Shown in pieces: positions 32,251 to 42,299 of a DNA stretch of 64,000 nt (the first letter of the stretch is position 1; each line of letters opens with the position of its first letter). The translations under genes and the position numbers were made by a program. The stretch is from Leptospira adleri. Its GTDB lineage: Bacteria > Spirochaetota > Leptospiria > Leptospirales > Leptospiraceae. Under the pieces are notes generated by a model. It was not told the origin of the DNA. It searched no databases and was given only the letters and a program-made list of their open reading frames with translations. The DNA lies in contig NZ_NPDU01000022.1 in assembly GCF_002811985.1 (NCBI RefSeq), forward strand, positions 4,530 through 68,529, given 5' to 3'.

Positions 32251-34632
32251 ATGATTCGTTTTAAATTACCTTCCTTTTTAACGCCGCCGGTCTTTTCCGA
32301 TACGGAGAAGGATTTTTCCGTACGTCTGATGTACGGGATCATGCTCGCTTGTTTGGCGGTGGCGCTGAGTTATCGAATTCTTCATCCGATTCTCGCGGAA
32401 AAACCCAAGGCGATTTATATCGCCGCGTATCTGATCCCGGTCGCGGTTCTTGTGTGTCACCTGATCGCTAAAACCGGCAGGATTCTGCTCGCGGCTCATG
32501 TCATGATCGGCATCGAATGGCTCGCGACGTTCGGAATCATGTTTCGAGAAGGAGCGACTCAAACGGTCGTGTTTCCGTTCAGTCTGGTTTTGATTTTAAT
32601 TTCCGCGCTTCTCTTGGGAACCAGAGCAGTTTATTTTTACGCGACGCTTTCGGTTTCTCTCGCGGTCCTCAGCGAATATCTGATTCAAAAAGGAATCATT
32701 CAACCTGTGGAAAGTCCCACCGGTCCTTGGTCCGTTCTTATGGGAGAAATTTCCGCGTTTATTCTAGTCGCGATTCTTATGAGATATACTTTGCTCGGTT
32801 TTACAAAGGTGAAAAAGGAGCTTTCCGACGTTCAACGTTATGCGAAATTGGGCGGCTGGAGTTTGAACACGGCGACGCTGGAGCTGACTCTGACCAAGGA
32901 ATATCAATTCCTTTTAGGGGATTCCGACGCGCTGGAGTCTATCGTCGTTTCCTTTTCCTCGTTTTTAAACACCTATGTCGTCGAAGAAGATAAGACAAAA
33001 CTTCTTACGGTCCTCGCCGAAAGTTTAACTCATAAAGAGGATCCGAATTATACGGTGGAATTTATCTATCAAATCCGAAGGATCGACGGAAAAAATCTTT
33101 TTCTTTCCGTAAAAGGAAGATTCCTCAATTCGTTTATCGCGTACGGAACCGCGCAGGATATTACGGAAAAATATTTAGCGGAAGAAGCTCTGAGGCCGAC
33201 TCAGGAAATTTATTCCAAAGTGTTTACCCTAAGTCCGATTTCAACCACGATCTCCACGGTGGAAGAGGGAAGATATATCGAAGTCAACGACAGTTTCGTG
33301 AATCTATTCGGTTATACGAGAGAGGAATCGATCGGAAGGACGAGCACTGAATTGAACATCTGGCCGGATCCGAACGTTCGCAAAGAATATCTGGAGAGGC
33401 TGATCCGCGAAAAAATTCTATTGGATCAGGAACTGATTCTGCAATCGAAGGATGGAAGGGCGATTCACGCGGAATGTTACAGCATGTTCGCCGAAATCAA
33501 CGGCAAACTCTGTGTAATCAATCTCGTGAAAGATATTTCCGAAAAAAAAGAAGCGGAAGCGTTACGAAGATTGAATAAGGAAATCTCCGATCAGAAAGGA
33601 TTGATCGAAAAACAAAAACAGGATTTGGAAGAGATTCTTCAGAACTTAAAAAAAACGCAGAGCCAGTTGATCGTTTCGGAGAAGATGGCCGCCTTAGGAC
33701 AGTTAGTCGCCGGTATCGCTCACGAAATCAACAATCCGATCGGAGTCATCAAAGCGGCCAACGACTCGATTCAGAATTATTTCGAACATTCCACGGACCG
33801 TTTGTCCAGACATTCGGATCTGATTCAGAGTTTGGACATTTCAGTTTTGAAGGAACTTTTCGCTTTTATGAACAAAGGTAAAAGACTTCAAGAAATGATT
33901 TCTCCGAAGGAAGCTCGATCCAAGATCAAGGCATTGGAAGCGAAACTCAAGGAGTTCAAAATCGAGAACTCACATTCTGTCGCCCAGGATTTGGTGGAAT
34001 CCGGTTTGGAAGACGCTCTTCACGAATTTCCGAAGTTATTTTCCGCGGAGCACGTTCAGATCCTTTTGAACTTCGCTATGGAAGAGATTCAGGCTTCTAA
34101 AAGTTCGAGGCTGATCGATATGTCCGTAAATCGAACCTCCAAGGTAGTTTTTGCTCTTCGGAAATTTTCTCATTTCGGTTCGGAAGGAATCAAAACATCC
34201 GTGATTCTGTCCGAAAATCTGGAAACCGTTCTTACTATCTATCAAAATCAGTTGAAAACGGGGGTTGAAATTCGGAAAAACTACGACGATGTTCCGCCTA
34301 TTCAGGGTTATGCGGACGATCTCATCCACGTATGGACAAACCTGATCTATAACGCGGTTCAGGCGATGTCCTTTAAGGGGATTCTGGGTATTACGTTAAA
34401 ACGAAGCGGTGCAAACGAAGTCGAGGTGATCGTCTCCGATTCGGGCCCCGGAATTCCGTTTGCGGTTCAGGACCGAATCTTCGAACCTTTTTTTACCACC
34501 AAAGCTCAAGGGGAAGGTTCCGGTCTCGGTCTGGATATCGCCCGAAGAATCATAGAAACACACGGAGGTTCGATTCGTTTTGAAACTTCCGCTTCCGGAA
34601 CAAAATTTTTCGTCACTCTTCCTATCGCCTAA
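32251..34632 (+). CDS. Membrane sensor histidine kinase with PAS domains
   Basis: 793 residues. About six membrane helices lie in residues 25-190. A degenerate PAS-like region (about 200-310) and a clear PAS/PAC unit (about 320-435) follow, then a coiled coil. The dimerisation domain has IAHEINNPIG (phospho-acceptor His491), and the ATPase domain has DSGPGIPF and GEGSGLGLDIARR. As in the kinase at 16185, an insertion of roughly 85-100 residues separates the two dimerisation helices. The second helix is SVNRTSKVVFALRKF near 625-640. No response regulator is adjacent. Confidence 0.92.
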   Translation: MIRFKLPSFLTPPVFSDTEKDFSVRLMYGIMLACLAVALSYRILHPILAEKPKAIYIAAYLIPVAVLVCHLIAKTGRILLAAHVMIGIEWLATFGIMFREGATQTVVFPFSLVLILISALLLGTRAVYFYATLSVSLAVLSEYLIQKGIIQPVESPTGPWSVLMGEISAFILVAILMRYTLLGFTKVKKELSDVQRYAKLGGWSLNTATLELTLTKEYQFLLGDSDALESIVVSFSSFLNTYVVEEDKTKLLTVLAESLTHKEDPNYTVEFIYQIRRIDGKNLFLSVKGRFLNSFIAYGTAQDITEKYLAEEALRPTQEIYSKVFTLSPISTTISTVEEGRYIEVNDSFVNLFGYTREESIGRTSTELNIWPDPNVRKEYLERLIREKILLDQELILQSKDGRAIHAECYSMFAEINGKLCVINLVKDISEKKEAEALRRLNKEISDQKGLIEKQKQDLEEILQNLKKTQSQLIVSEKMAALGQLVAGIAHEINNPIGVIKAANDSIQNYFEHSTDRLSRHSDLIQSLDISVLKELFAFMNKGKRLQEMISPKEARSKIKALEAKLKEFKIENSHSVAQDLVESGLEDALHEFPKLFSAEHVQILLNFAMEEIQASKSSRLIDMSVNRTSKVVFALRKFSHFGSEGIKTSVILSENLETVLTIYQNQLKTGVEIRKNYDDVPPIQGYADDLIHVWTNLIYNAVQAMSFKGILGITLKRSGANEVEVIVSDSGPGIPFAVQDRIFEPFFTTKAQGEGSGLGLDIARRIIETHGGSIRFETSASGTKFFVTLPIA

Positions 34633-35297
34633 CAAACTTAGAGCCCGTCCCGAAATCTAAAAAAGTAGGAACTCATACTTTTTTTGGAAACGAGGAAGGA
34701 TTCAAAATCTTCTTTGAAACCGAACAAATTGTAATTTGTGGGAACTCACACGAAAGTGTTCGAATTTTACAAAACGTCTTTTTCGATCTTCCGCGTTTTG
34801 TATAGCCTCGCCGGTAAATTGGAAAGAAGATCCCGGGGAGAATTTTCGTAGGAGTTCCTACATGGCGCTCGTGAGGGAATTTTACTTGCGAAAAGGATGT
34901 TTTTGTGATAGAGGAAAGTCTCCCGAGTTTTCCGCCTCCAAAACTCAATGATTCGCTCCCTATGAGTCGCTATGCAGGGTTGGGGCCCGCGCCTTTCACG
35001 GAAAAAACCGTTGGAGTTCCGACAAATTCTTTGAAAGAGTCAGACAACTTTTGGGGCAAGCTCTAACTCGAAACTTTTTTGTTTTCTGAGTTTTTTTGGG
35101 TAAGGCTTTAGGTCCGCTCCGAGTAGAATTGCGGAGGATTTTAATTTTTACCGAATCTAAAATTCGGATCGATTTCGTTTTTAAAGACAAAACTTCCGTT
35201 TCCCGTTCTAATATATTAGAAAAATTGAATTTAATTTGCGAAAACGTTCCGCGAACCCGGAGGTAACCGTTCTTCTTTTGAAAAAGTCCGGCTCGGA
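34633..35297. other. 665-bp intergenic region rich in repeats
   Basis: No convincing gene. GTAGGAACTCATAC (near 34664), GTGGGAACTCACAC (near 34738) and GTAGGAGTTCCTAC (near 34848) belong to one short palindrome family. Interspersed repeat copy B occupies about 34842-35125. The remainder, to 35297, shows nothing I can name. Confidence 0.6.
34842..35125. repeat. Interspersed intergenic repeat, copy B
   Basis: Diverged partner of copy A (13187-13405), with the same ordered blocks: GGAGTTCCTACA, TTTTACTTGC, GATAGAG, TCTCCCG, CCAAAACTCA, CTCCCTATGAGTCGC, GCAGGG and GGGTAAGGCT. Copy B carries an extra segment of about 65 bases before the last block. Strand is arbitrary. Confidence 0.7.
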
Positions 35298-35975
35298 TCA
35301 GCGGACCAAGGTCTTGTCGTTCTGAAACATCCGATTCTTATCTCGTATGATCACAAGAATGTCGTCGATCGCAAAAAGATCTCTGGTGCCGCGTTTCATT
35401 TCGAACGGCGCCTCGTAGAGAAGACCCAAAAATTCGACGGGAGCTTGTTTTGTAAAAACGATATCGTCTTGCCTGATCTTTCTTACAACGTTGAGTTTGA
35501 TCTTTTTCCATCCTTCGAAGCTGAGATGGGTGATTAGTATTTTCTTAACTTCTAAAGTAGAATCCCTTAACAAAACGTAAAGCGACGCCCCCGATCCGGA
35601 AGAATAGACGTGAAACTGGAATTCCTGAACGAAACCGCGGGTTCTCCAAGGAGATTCCCAGAGGATTTCAAAGGATTGATTTTTTTCAGAGGGCACTTCT
35701 AAAAGAAGGCTTTTGGATGAATTGCGTTCGGGGCTGAGTAATAAGGAGGAAGTTCTTATGTCCGGATGGTATTCGTCCGCCAGGCGCGTCTTTAGATTCT
35801 TCGTAGTCCATTCTTTTGTTTCGAAATCCTCGACTACTACTTGTTTCCAAATTTCCGCCGGCGATTTTTCTTGAGCGTTCAGCTCATTGGACAAATTGAA
35901 AAAAAGAAGCATCACTAAGAGAACGTAATTTTCGAGTCGGGTCTTTCTCCTTGACGGGAAGGATTTTTTTTTCAT
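35298..35975 (-). CDS. FlaA-like protein (flagellar filament outer-layer family)
   Basis: 225 residues from the ATG at 35975, which begins a signal peptide (basic start, then YVLLVMLLFFNLSNELNA). The open frame extends to a GTG at 36011, which would bury the signal. The mature part has VVVEDFETKEW, FQFHVYSSGSGASLYVLLRD, LSFEGWKKIKL and LFAIDDILVI, blocks matching the FlaA sheath family in order. FlaA proteins coat the periplasmic flagellum of spirochaetes. This copy stands alone, so it may be a paralogue with another role. It is divergent from the OmpL47-like gene. Confidence 0.65.
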   Translation of the reverse strand: MKKKSFPSRRKTRLENYVLLVMLLFFNLSNELNAQEKSPAEIWKQVVVEDFETKEWTTKNLKTRLADEYHPDIRTSSLLLSPERNSSKSLLLEVPSEKNQSFEILWESPWRTRGFVQEFQFHVYSSGSGASLYVLLRDSTLEVKKILITHLSFEGWKKIKLNVVRKIRQDDIVFTKQAPVEFLGLLYEAPFEMKRGTRDLFAIDDILVIIRDKNRMFQNDKTLVR

Positions 35976-36061
35976 AGAATCGGTTGACACGCTCCTTCCA
36001 AAGGTTTCCACTATCCGAATATCGTCAAAAAACTAATTAACCTAATTCATAGGAGTGTAAA

Positions 36062-37144
<1,083 letters not shown>

Positions 37145-37168
37145 GAATTAAAAAATCTTACCGATGAT

Positions 37169-37200
37169 AAAAAAGCCCGGTTTGCCGGGCTTTTTTATTT
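37169..37200 (+). terminator. Rho-independent terminator of the OmpL47-like gene
   Basis: AAAAAAGCCCGG (37169-37180) pairs perfectly with CCGGGCTTTTTT (37185-37196) around a TTTG loop, followed by more T and A. Confidence 0.93.
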
Positions 37201-37231
37201 TCTCCGCATTCTTCCCGGAACCGTAAAGGGT

Positions 37232-37969
37232 ATGGGAATCTGGAAATTCTTAGATATATTTCTTCCTTCTTCTTGCGAGTTTTGCGGAAGACACGATTTT
37301 TTCTCCTCCAAGATCGGAGTCTGTAAACTTTGTCACAACGATCATCGAAGCGCCGAAACATTCCAGGGCTCCGAATGTGGAATATGCAAAGAATGGAATA
37401 TTGAAACCGAATGTTCCTTTTGTTTCTCCCGAAATCTTTTCTTTGAAGAATTAAGATTTTTAAGAAGCAGAACTCCTTTTTTAGCGAAGGTCATCAATTA
37501 CGTCAAATTTCAATCCGTCTATCTGCTTTCCGTTTATCTCTGTCTTGGAATCAAAAGGGAACTCGCGTCTTGGAAAGAAATTTCTTTTTCTGGAATCATC
37601 GTGATGCCTTCTACGGAAACAAGATGGTATCAAAGAAAGAAAAAAAGACCTTTTGAATCCTGTGATTTCGCCCTAAAAAGAATGAGAACCATTCTTCCGT
37701 TTCCTCTTCTCGCGCCCGTCGCAAAGATCAGCCGGGAAAAACAAGCGGGTAAAAGTTATGCGGAACGATTCATTCATGCAAGGCTTGCGTTTCAAATCAA
37801 AGAGGAGTATAAAGGGAGGCTGAAAGGCGATTATCTTCTCTTGGACGACGTCTTTACAACCGGGGCTTCCGCAAACGAATTGGCGAGAATCCTTTTGGAG
37901 AACGGAGCCGACTCCGTTCGGGTTCTCACCCTGATTCGAACGGAAGGAAAAGGCGCTTTGAAAAAATAG
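37232..37969 (+). CDS. ComF family phosphoribosyltransferase-like protein
   Basis: 245 residues. An N-terminal cysteine-rich zinc-binding part (CEFCGRH, CKLCH, CGICKEW, CSFC) is followed by a type I phosphoribosyltransferase fold with the PRPP motif LLLDDVFTTGAS at about residues 201-212. ComF/GntX proteins are linked to DNA uptake or use of DNA as nutrient in other bacteria. Whether Leptospira uses it so is unknown. It lies 42 bases upstream of DNA polymerase IV and may be co-transcribed. Confidence 0.88.
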   Translation: MGIWKFLDIFLPSSCEFCGRHDFFSSKIGVCKLCHNDHRSAETFQGSECGICKEWNIETECSFCFSRNLFFEELRFLRSRTPFLAKVINYVKFQSVYLLSVYLCLGIKRELASWKEISFSGIIVMPSTETRWYQRKKKRPFESCDFALKRMRTILPFPLLAPVAKISREKQAGKSYAERFIHARLAFQIKEEYKGRLKGDYLLLDDVFTTGASANELARILLENGADSVRVLTLIRTEGKGALKK

Positions 37970-38011
37970 GTTACAAATGTTTAGTATGTTATAATTTGAC
38001 CTGAACTAAAG

Positions 38012-39106
38012 ATGGAACCACGAAAAATCATTCATGTGGATATGGATGCCTTTTACGCTTCCGTGGAACAAAGAGACTTTCCGGAATACAAGGGAAAACC
38101 TCTGATCGTAGGAGGTCCTCCGGGAAGTCGATCCGTGGTTGCTGCGGCTTCTTACGAGGCAAGAAGGTTCGGCGTTCGTTCCGCGATGCCTTGTTCTCGG
38201 GCCGCTCAGTTGGCTCCGCAGGCGATTTTTGTATTTCCGCGTTTCGAGGCTTACAAGGAAGTTTCCAGACAGATCAAGGAAATCTTTTTAGAATACACAG
38301 ATCGAGTCGAGATGTTGTCCTTGGACGAAGGATATCTGGACGTTACATTCAATAAAAAGAATATTCCTTTCGCGGTTACGATCGCAAAAGAGATTCGAAG
38401 CGAAATTTTGAAACGAACGAGTCTTACGGCTTCCGCCGGAGTCGGAAACTCAAAGTTCATCGCCAAGTTGGCTTCGGAAAAAAATAAACCCAACGGTCTT
38501 ACAGTCGTCTTACCGGAGGACGTGGTTTCGTTTATCGAACCGTTGCCTGTGAGCAGTTTTCACGGAATCGGAAAGGTGACCGCTCAAAAAATGGAAGAAT
38601 TGGGAATCCACACGGGAAAGGATCTTCGCACAAAGAGCGTCGAAGAACTCGTCCAGCACTTCGGAAAAATGGGAATCTATTATTATAAGATTTCGAGAGG
38701 AGAAGACGACCGAGAGGTGGAATCCTCGAGGGAACGAAAATCTCTCGGCGCCGAAATCACATTCGATCAAGATCGAATCGAAAAGGAAGACCTCTTTAAC
38801 CAACTCAAATACGTTTCCGGAGAAGTGGAACGACGATTGAAAAAAAGGGATTTTTCCGGAAGAACTCTGACTTTGAAAATCAAGTTTCACGACTTTACGC
38901 TGAAAACAAGATCCAAAACTCTTTCCGAAACGATCTTTTCGGGGGAGGAGCTTTTTAATACCGCTTCCGCGCTTCTCGAGGAGTTTATAGAATCGAAGGA
39001 CGGAAAACTCGTTGCGATCAAGGCGATCCGACTTTTAGGAATCAGTCTTTCTCATCCGAATACCGCGGAAGAAGAAGACGAGCCGAGTTTATTTCCAACT
39101 TTATAA
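38012..39106 (+). CDS. dinB: DNA polymerase IV (Y-family, translesion)
   Basis: 364 residues. The catalytic motifs are HVDMDAFYASVEQRD at residues 7-21 and LSLDEGYLDVT near 105, supplying the metal-binding Asp and Glu residues. SAGVGNSKFIAKLASE and the helix-hairpin-helix FHGIGKVTAQKMEELG follow, then the little-finger domain. The enzyme copies past damaged bases at low fidelity. The last residues (EPSLFPTL) resemble a sliding-clamp-binding peptide. It converges with the minus-strand outer-membrane gene, only 4 bases away. Confidence 0.95.
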   Translation: MEPRKIIHVDMDAFYASVEQRDFPEYKGKPLIVGGPPGSRSVVAAASYEARRFGVRSAMPCSRAAQLAPQAIFVFPRFEAYKEVSRQIKEIFLEYTDRVEMLSLDEGYLDVTFNKKNIPFAVTIAKEIRSEILKRTSLTASAGVGNSKFIAKLASEKNKPNGLTVVLPEDVVSFIEPLPVSSFHGIGKVTAQKMEELGIHTGKDLRTKSVEELVQHFGKMGIYYYKISRGEDDREVESSRERKSLGAEITFDQDRIEKEDLFNQLKYVSGEVERRLKKRDFSGRTLTLKIKFHDFTLKTRSKTLSETIFSGEELFNTASALLEEFIESKDGKLVAIKAIRLLGISLSHPNTAEEEDEPSLFPTL

Positions 39107-39110
39107 TATT

Positions 39111-40064
39111 CTAAATTTTGATTCCGATTCCGAAAAGAATCATAGGTTCGCCGAATTGATAGGTATTTACGGACCCGTTTAAGATCGTCTTTCTGTATTG
39201 AACCGTAAGATTGAAAAAATAAGAATCGAATTCCGCTTGAAGACCCGTTCCGACCAAGGCGGTTCCGTAAATCAATTGTCGCGAATAAATTCCGCTATTG
39301 TAGCTTCTTCCGACCCCTGCGCCCGCCTGCGCAAACCAAACGATAGAATCCGAGATTGGAATCAAATACTTAACGCTCGGTAAAAGTGAAAACGTCGAAA
39401 TCGTGAACGCCGAACTGGAAGCTCGACTTCCTTTGTATTCGCTCGAGTTTGAGCCGAAAATTTGAGTCAATGTCGACAGACCGGCTAAGGTCTGGTATTC
39501 GGGCGATTGATTCAAACTCGCGTTAGTCGCAATCGCCGTAAGCGCCGAAACCCCCGTCGTCGGAAATGAAAAGTTGTTATGCTCCAAAGCAAGGGCAAAC
39601 GCAAAGTTCGGGTTGCGGCGGTATTCTCCCTGTAAAGCGACGGATTGAACCGTTACTGAATATTTTTTTTCCAAATAAGGATCGATATAGAGGGTGGTCG
39701 TAACGAAATCAGTTAGAGTATAATGACGGTTGAGATCCATAGGCTCGGAAATTCGAGAATTCCATTGCGAACCGAGCAGTGAAAGATAGAATTTTTTGAA
39801 ATCCTTCGGATTTTGAATTTCCTCTTTTTTAATTTCCGAAACCAGAATTTTTTCCACGAGTTGAAGATCTATTTTTTCAACCTTGCCGAATTTATCTTCG
39901 ATCAATACATGATCTTCTCTTAAAGTGGTTTTTACGTTTTTTAAAACCGAACCGTCCTTTAAAACCACCGAATTCCCGAATATCAATTTTGGAATCGTAA
40001 TCAAAAAGAAAAAAAGAATCCAAAGAAGAATTCGGATTCGATGTACGAAGAAAAAATTTCTCAT
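39111..40064 (-). CDS. Outer-membrane-type protein in a sigma/FecR operon
   Basis: 317 residues from the ATG at 40064 (AAAGG upstream). The frame is open further but that would overlap the FecR-like gene. A signal sequence (RIRILLWILFFFLITIPKLIFG) is followed by a short module, VVLKDGSVLKNVKT...KFGKVEKIDLQLVEKI, shared with the FecR-like protein. The rest is a Ser/Tyr/aromatic-rich beta-strand region ending GIGIKI with alternating hydrophobics, consistent with an outer-membrane beta-barrel. It is the third gene of the operon and likely the target or sensor of the upstream regulator pair. Confidence 0.75.
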   Translation of the reverse strand: MRNFFFVHRIRILLWILFFFLITIPKLIFGNSVVLKDGSVLKNVKTTLREDHVLIEDKFGKVEKIDLQLVEKILVSEIKKEEIQNPKDFKKFYLSLLGSQWNSRISEPMDLNRHYTLTDFVTTTLYIDPYLEKKYSVTVQSVALQGEYRRNPNFAFALALEHNNFSFPTTGVSALTAIATNASLNQSPEYQTLAGLSTLTQIFGSNSSEYKGSRASSSAFTISTFSLLPSVKYLIPISDSIVWFAQAGAGVGRSYNSGIYSRQLIYGTALVGTGLQAEFDSYFFNLTVQYRKTILNGSVNTYQFGEPMILFGIGIKI

Positions 40065-40077
40065 GAAACCTTTCGAT

Positions 40078-41367
40078 TTAAAAGGAAATGGATTCCACGT
40101 CTTCGGCTTTGATGATTCTTTTTTTACCTTCCGCTTCCAGAACGTATTCGTTTTCATATTGGATAAGATTTCCTTTTAATTCGGATCCGTCTTTCAACTT
40201 GATCGTCTTGTTTCCCAAGCGGACGGGTTCCTGTTTTTGCGGCTCTTCTTTTTCTTCGACCACAAGGCGCTTAACGTTCTTTTGGGTTTGAATCGGTTGC
40301 TCGATTTTCTCTTTCAAGTCCGGAAGTTCGTCGCCTCCGGAGCTTTGTATGATTTTTTCCAGATTTTCAAGGTCTTGAACGCTCAAAGGTTTTGTTTTGT
40401 TTTCTTTGAGAGCGAGCGAAAGGACGTTTCGGATCCGTCTCAGTTCGTCTCGGAGCTTTTCCCTGTTTATTGTCTTAGGATCGTCCTTTGAAACGAAAAG
40501 GGTTTTAGATTCCTCGGAAAGATCGATGGATTTTGTTTCCAAAGAAGAATTAGAAAGTTTTATTTCTTGGATGTCGCTTAATAATTCTTCGTTATCTTTT
40601 TCGAAGATTCCGATTTCGTTTTCGGAAGGGTTTAGCAAGAATGGAAGAAGATATCTAATCCCGGAACGAACCGCGACCGCGCCGTCCCACACTTTGACAC
40701 TTCTTCCTTTTTCTAAATCTTCGACCAGAACTTTGGTACCGAGCAATTCGATCTGAGTTCCGTTCGAATAGAGTTTTGTTTTGCCGGTGGAACGAACCGT
40801 TTCGTTTAACAAAAGTTTTCCTTTTGCAAAATATAAGGACAGGGATTCTTCCGAATCGCCGGATCTCGGGAGACGCAGAATTCTTACTTCCGAGTTCGGA
40901 AAAATTTTAAAACGAATCGAACCTTGTGCTCTTACAATTTCAACGTCACAAAAGGAATTCTGATCCAGTTGAATCCGTTCCGTCGCACGGATGGATTGAG
41001 AATTGCAAGCGCCGAACGTTTGAATTGCGACCGAATCCGTTTTCGGAAATATCCAAGATCGAAAGACAAAAGAAATGGAAACGATCAACGGAACGATTGC
41101 GGCCAATAGAAGAATTCTATTCTTAAATATTTTTTCCGTGAAGGATACGCGAGACGGAAACAAGTTTTGATTTTCGGAATGTGAAAGCGCGGTTTTATGA
41201 AGTCTTAGGCCTTCTTGCATTTTGATATAGTTTTCGTATCGCTCTTGCAAGGACGGGTCTTGATCGACGATTTGATTCAATCGTTCTTTCTGCTCCTCGG
41301 TGATTTCGCCGAAAAGGGCTAAAGACATTAAATCTTCGAATTCTTCTATTAGATCGTTTCTTTCCAT
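40078..41367 (-). CDS. FecR-like anti-sigma/regulatory membrane protein
   Basis: 429 residues. The N-terminal cytoplasmic part (1-84) resembles an anti-sigma region. One membrane helix lies at about 85-107. A FecR domain follows (about 120-240, with VRAQGSIRFKIFPNSEVRIL and GTKVLVEDLEKGRSVKVWDG). A charged, probably helical linker and a C-terminal module, IKLKDGSELKGNLIQYENEY, close the protein. FecR proteins hold or activate a partner ECF sigma factor in response to periplasmic signals. The start lies 2 bases after the sigma gene. Confidence 0.88.
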   Translation of the reverse strand: MERNDLIEEFEDLMSLALFGEITEEQKERLNQIVDQDPSLQERYENYIKMQEGLRLHKTALSHSENQNLFPSRVSFTEKIFKNRILLLAAIVPLIVSISFVFRSWIFPKTDSVAIQTFGACNSQSIRATERIQLDQNSFCDVEIVRAQGSIRFKIFPNSEVRILRLPRSGDSEESLSLYFAKGKLLLNETVRSTGKTKLYSNGTQIELLGTKVLVEDLEKGRSVKVWDGAVAVRSGIRYLLPFLLNPSENEIGIFEKDNEELLSDIQEIKLSNSSLETKSIDLSEESKTLFVSKDDPKTINREKLRDELRRIRNVLSLALKENKTKPLSVQDLENLEKIIQSSGGDELPDLKEKIEQPIQTQKNVKRLVVEEKEEPQKQEPVRLGNKTIKLKDGSELKGNLIQYENEYVLEAEGKKRIIKAEDVESISF

Positions 41368-41369
41368 CT

Positions 41370-41891
41370 TTACAAAGCCACTTTTCTTCTTTCTAATTCT
41401 TCTCGGAGCAGATCCAAGGCTTTTAATAATTTTCTACTGACGGTTCTGGAAGATATATTCAACGCTTGCGAGGTTTTCTCCAAAGTGTAATTGTTGAATT
41501 CTTTTAATAGGATGATACTTTTTTCCGGTTCAGGCAACGAAGAGATGATCTCCCTCAATTCTTCCTCTACGATTCTATTTTCCAGTTCCTGAATAAAATC
41601 ATCTTTCACAAGAAGCGCTTCCATTGAAGCATTTTCTTCAAGGGCAAATTCCTTTTTGCGATTTTTACGATATGAGAAATACGTATTTTTCGCTATTGCC
41701 GCGGCCCAAGTGTAAAAACTTCCTTTCTCTTCCGAAAAATTCGAAAAGGCTCTGTATAGATTGATGAATACCTCTTGCGCAATGTCCTCCACTTCGTTCG
41801 GATCCGCCGATAGATATCGAATGACCTTGTATATCGCCTCTTTGTAATTTTGGTAAAACAAAGAAAAATCGTGATCTTGATTTAACTTCAT
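41370..41891 (-). CDS. ECF RNA polymerase sigma factor
   Basis: 173 residues from the ATG at 41891, preceded by AGGAT. The longer frame to 41975 adds a hydrophobic stretch unlike any sigma factor. Region 2 has [24 protein letters not shown] and [20 protein letters not shown]. Region 4 has [30 protein letters not shown] and a helix-turn-helix [13 protein letters not shown]. It is probably controlled by the FecR-like protein encoded directly downstream and directs RNA polymerase to its own operon and perhaps others. Confidence 0.92.
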   Translation of the reverse strand: MKLNQDHDFSLFYQNYKEAIYKVIRYLSADPNEVEDIAQEVFINLYRAFSNFSEEKGSFYTWAAAIAKNTYFSYRKNRKKEFALEENASMEALLVKDDFIQELENRIVEEELREIISSLPEPEKSIILLKEFNNYTLEKTSQALNISSRTVSRKLLKALDLLREELERRKVAL

Positions 41892-42299
41892 TTTAATCCT
41901 TTGAAAATAAGAACGCAAAAATACATCGATAATAAGACAGACGAAAATAAAAAGAATTAAATGGCGAATATGCAATTCTACGTTTCAATCTTAAATTTCT
42001 TTGCATGGCTCTCATTCCTTCACACTCAATGAAGGACTCGCATTTGTAAGGTCACAAAAGAGACATTGTTTGATCGAGTCAAAATTATTTTTCTGCACAC
42101 CGTTTTATCATTTGAAAACCAGAAAACGATCTCCTCTCCCGCAGTAGGGTTTAGGATCGCCTTATCATTCGTAAAATTGAAGTCGACATTATTAAGAATG
42201 AGACTGTTCTCTTCAAGTAAGGAAAGGAGCGCGAGGCTCCTTTCCGTGTTTCACTTTAAGAAAAAATATTCTCCTGAATATAATTCTTTCGAAATTACT
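41892..42299. other. 408-bp intergenic region
   Basis: Probably contains the promoter of the sigma-factor operon (minus strand, near 41900-42050), but no clear boxes are visible to me. A stem-loop at 42221-42245 lies downstream of the lipoprotein gene. A plus-strand frame at 42066-42317 has a TTG start, no ribosome-binding site and crosses the stem-loop, so I do not call it. Confidence 0.5.
42221..42245 (-). terminator. Stem-loop downstream of lipoprotein gene
   Basis: GGAAAGGAGC (42221-42230) and GCTCCTTTCC (42236-42245) form a perfect 10-bp stem with a 5-base loop, 55 bases after the stop codon at 42300. It lacks a clear U-tract, so it may stabilise the mRNA end rather than terminate. Confidence 0.45.
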
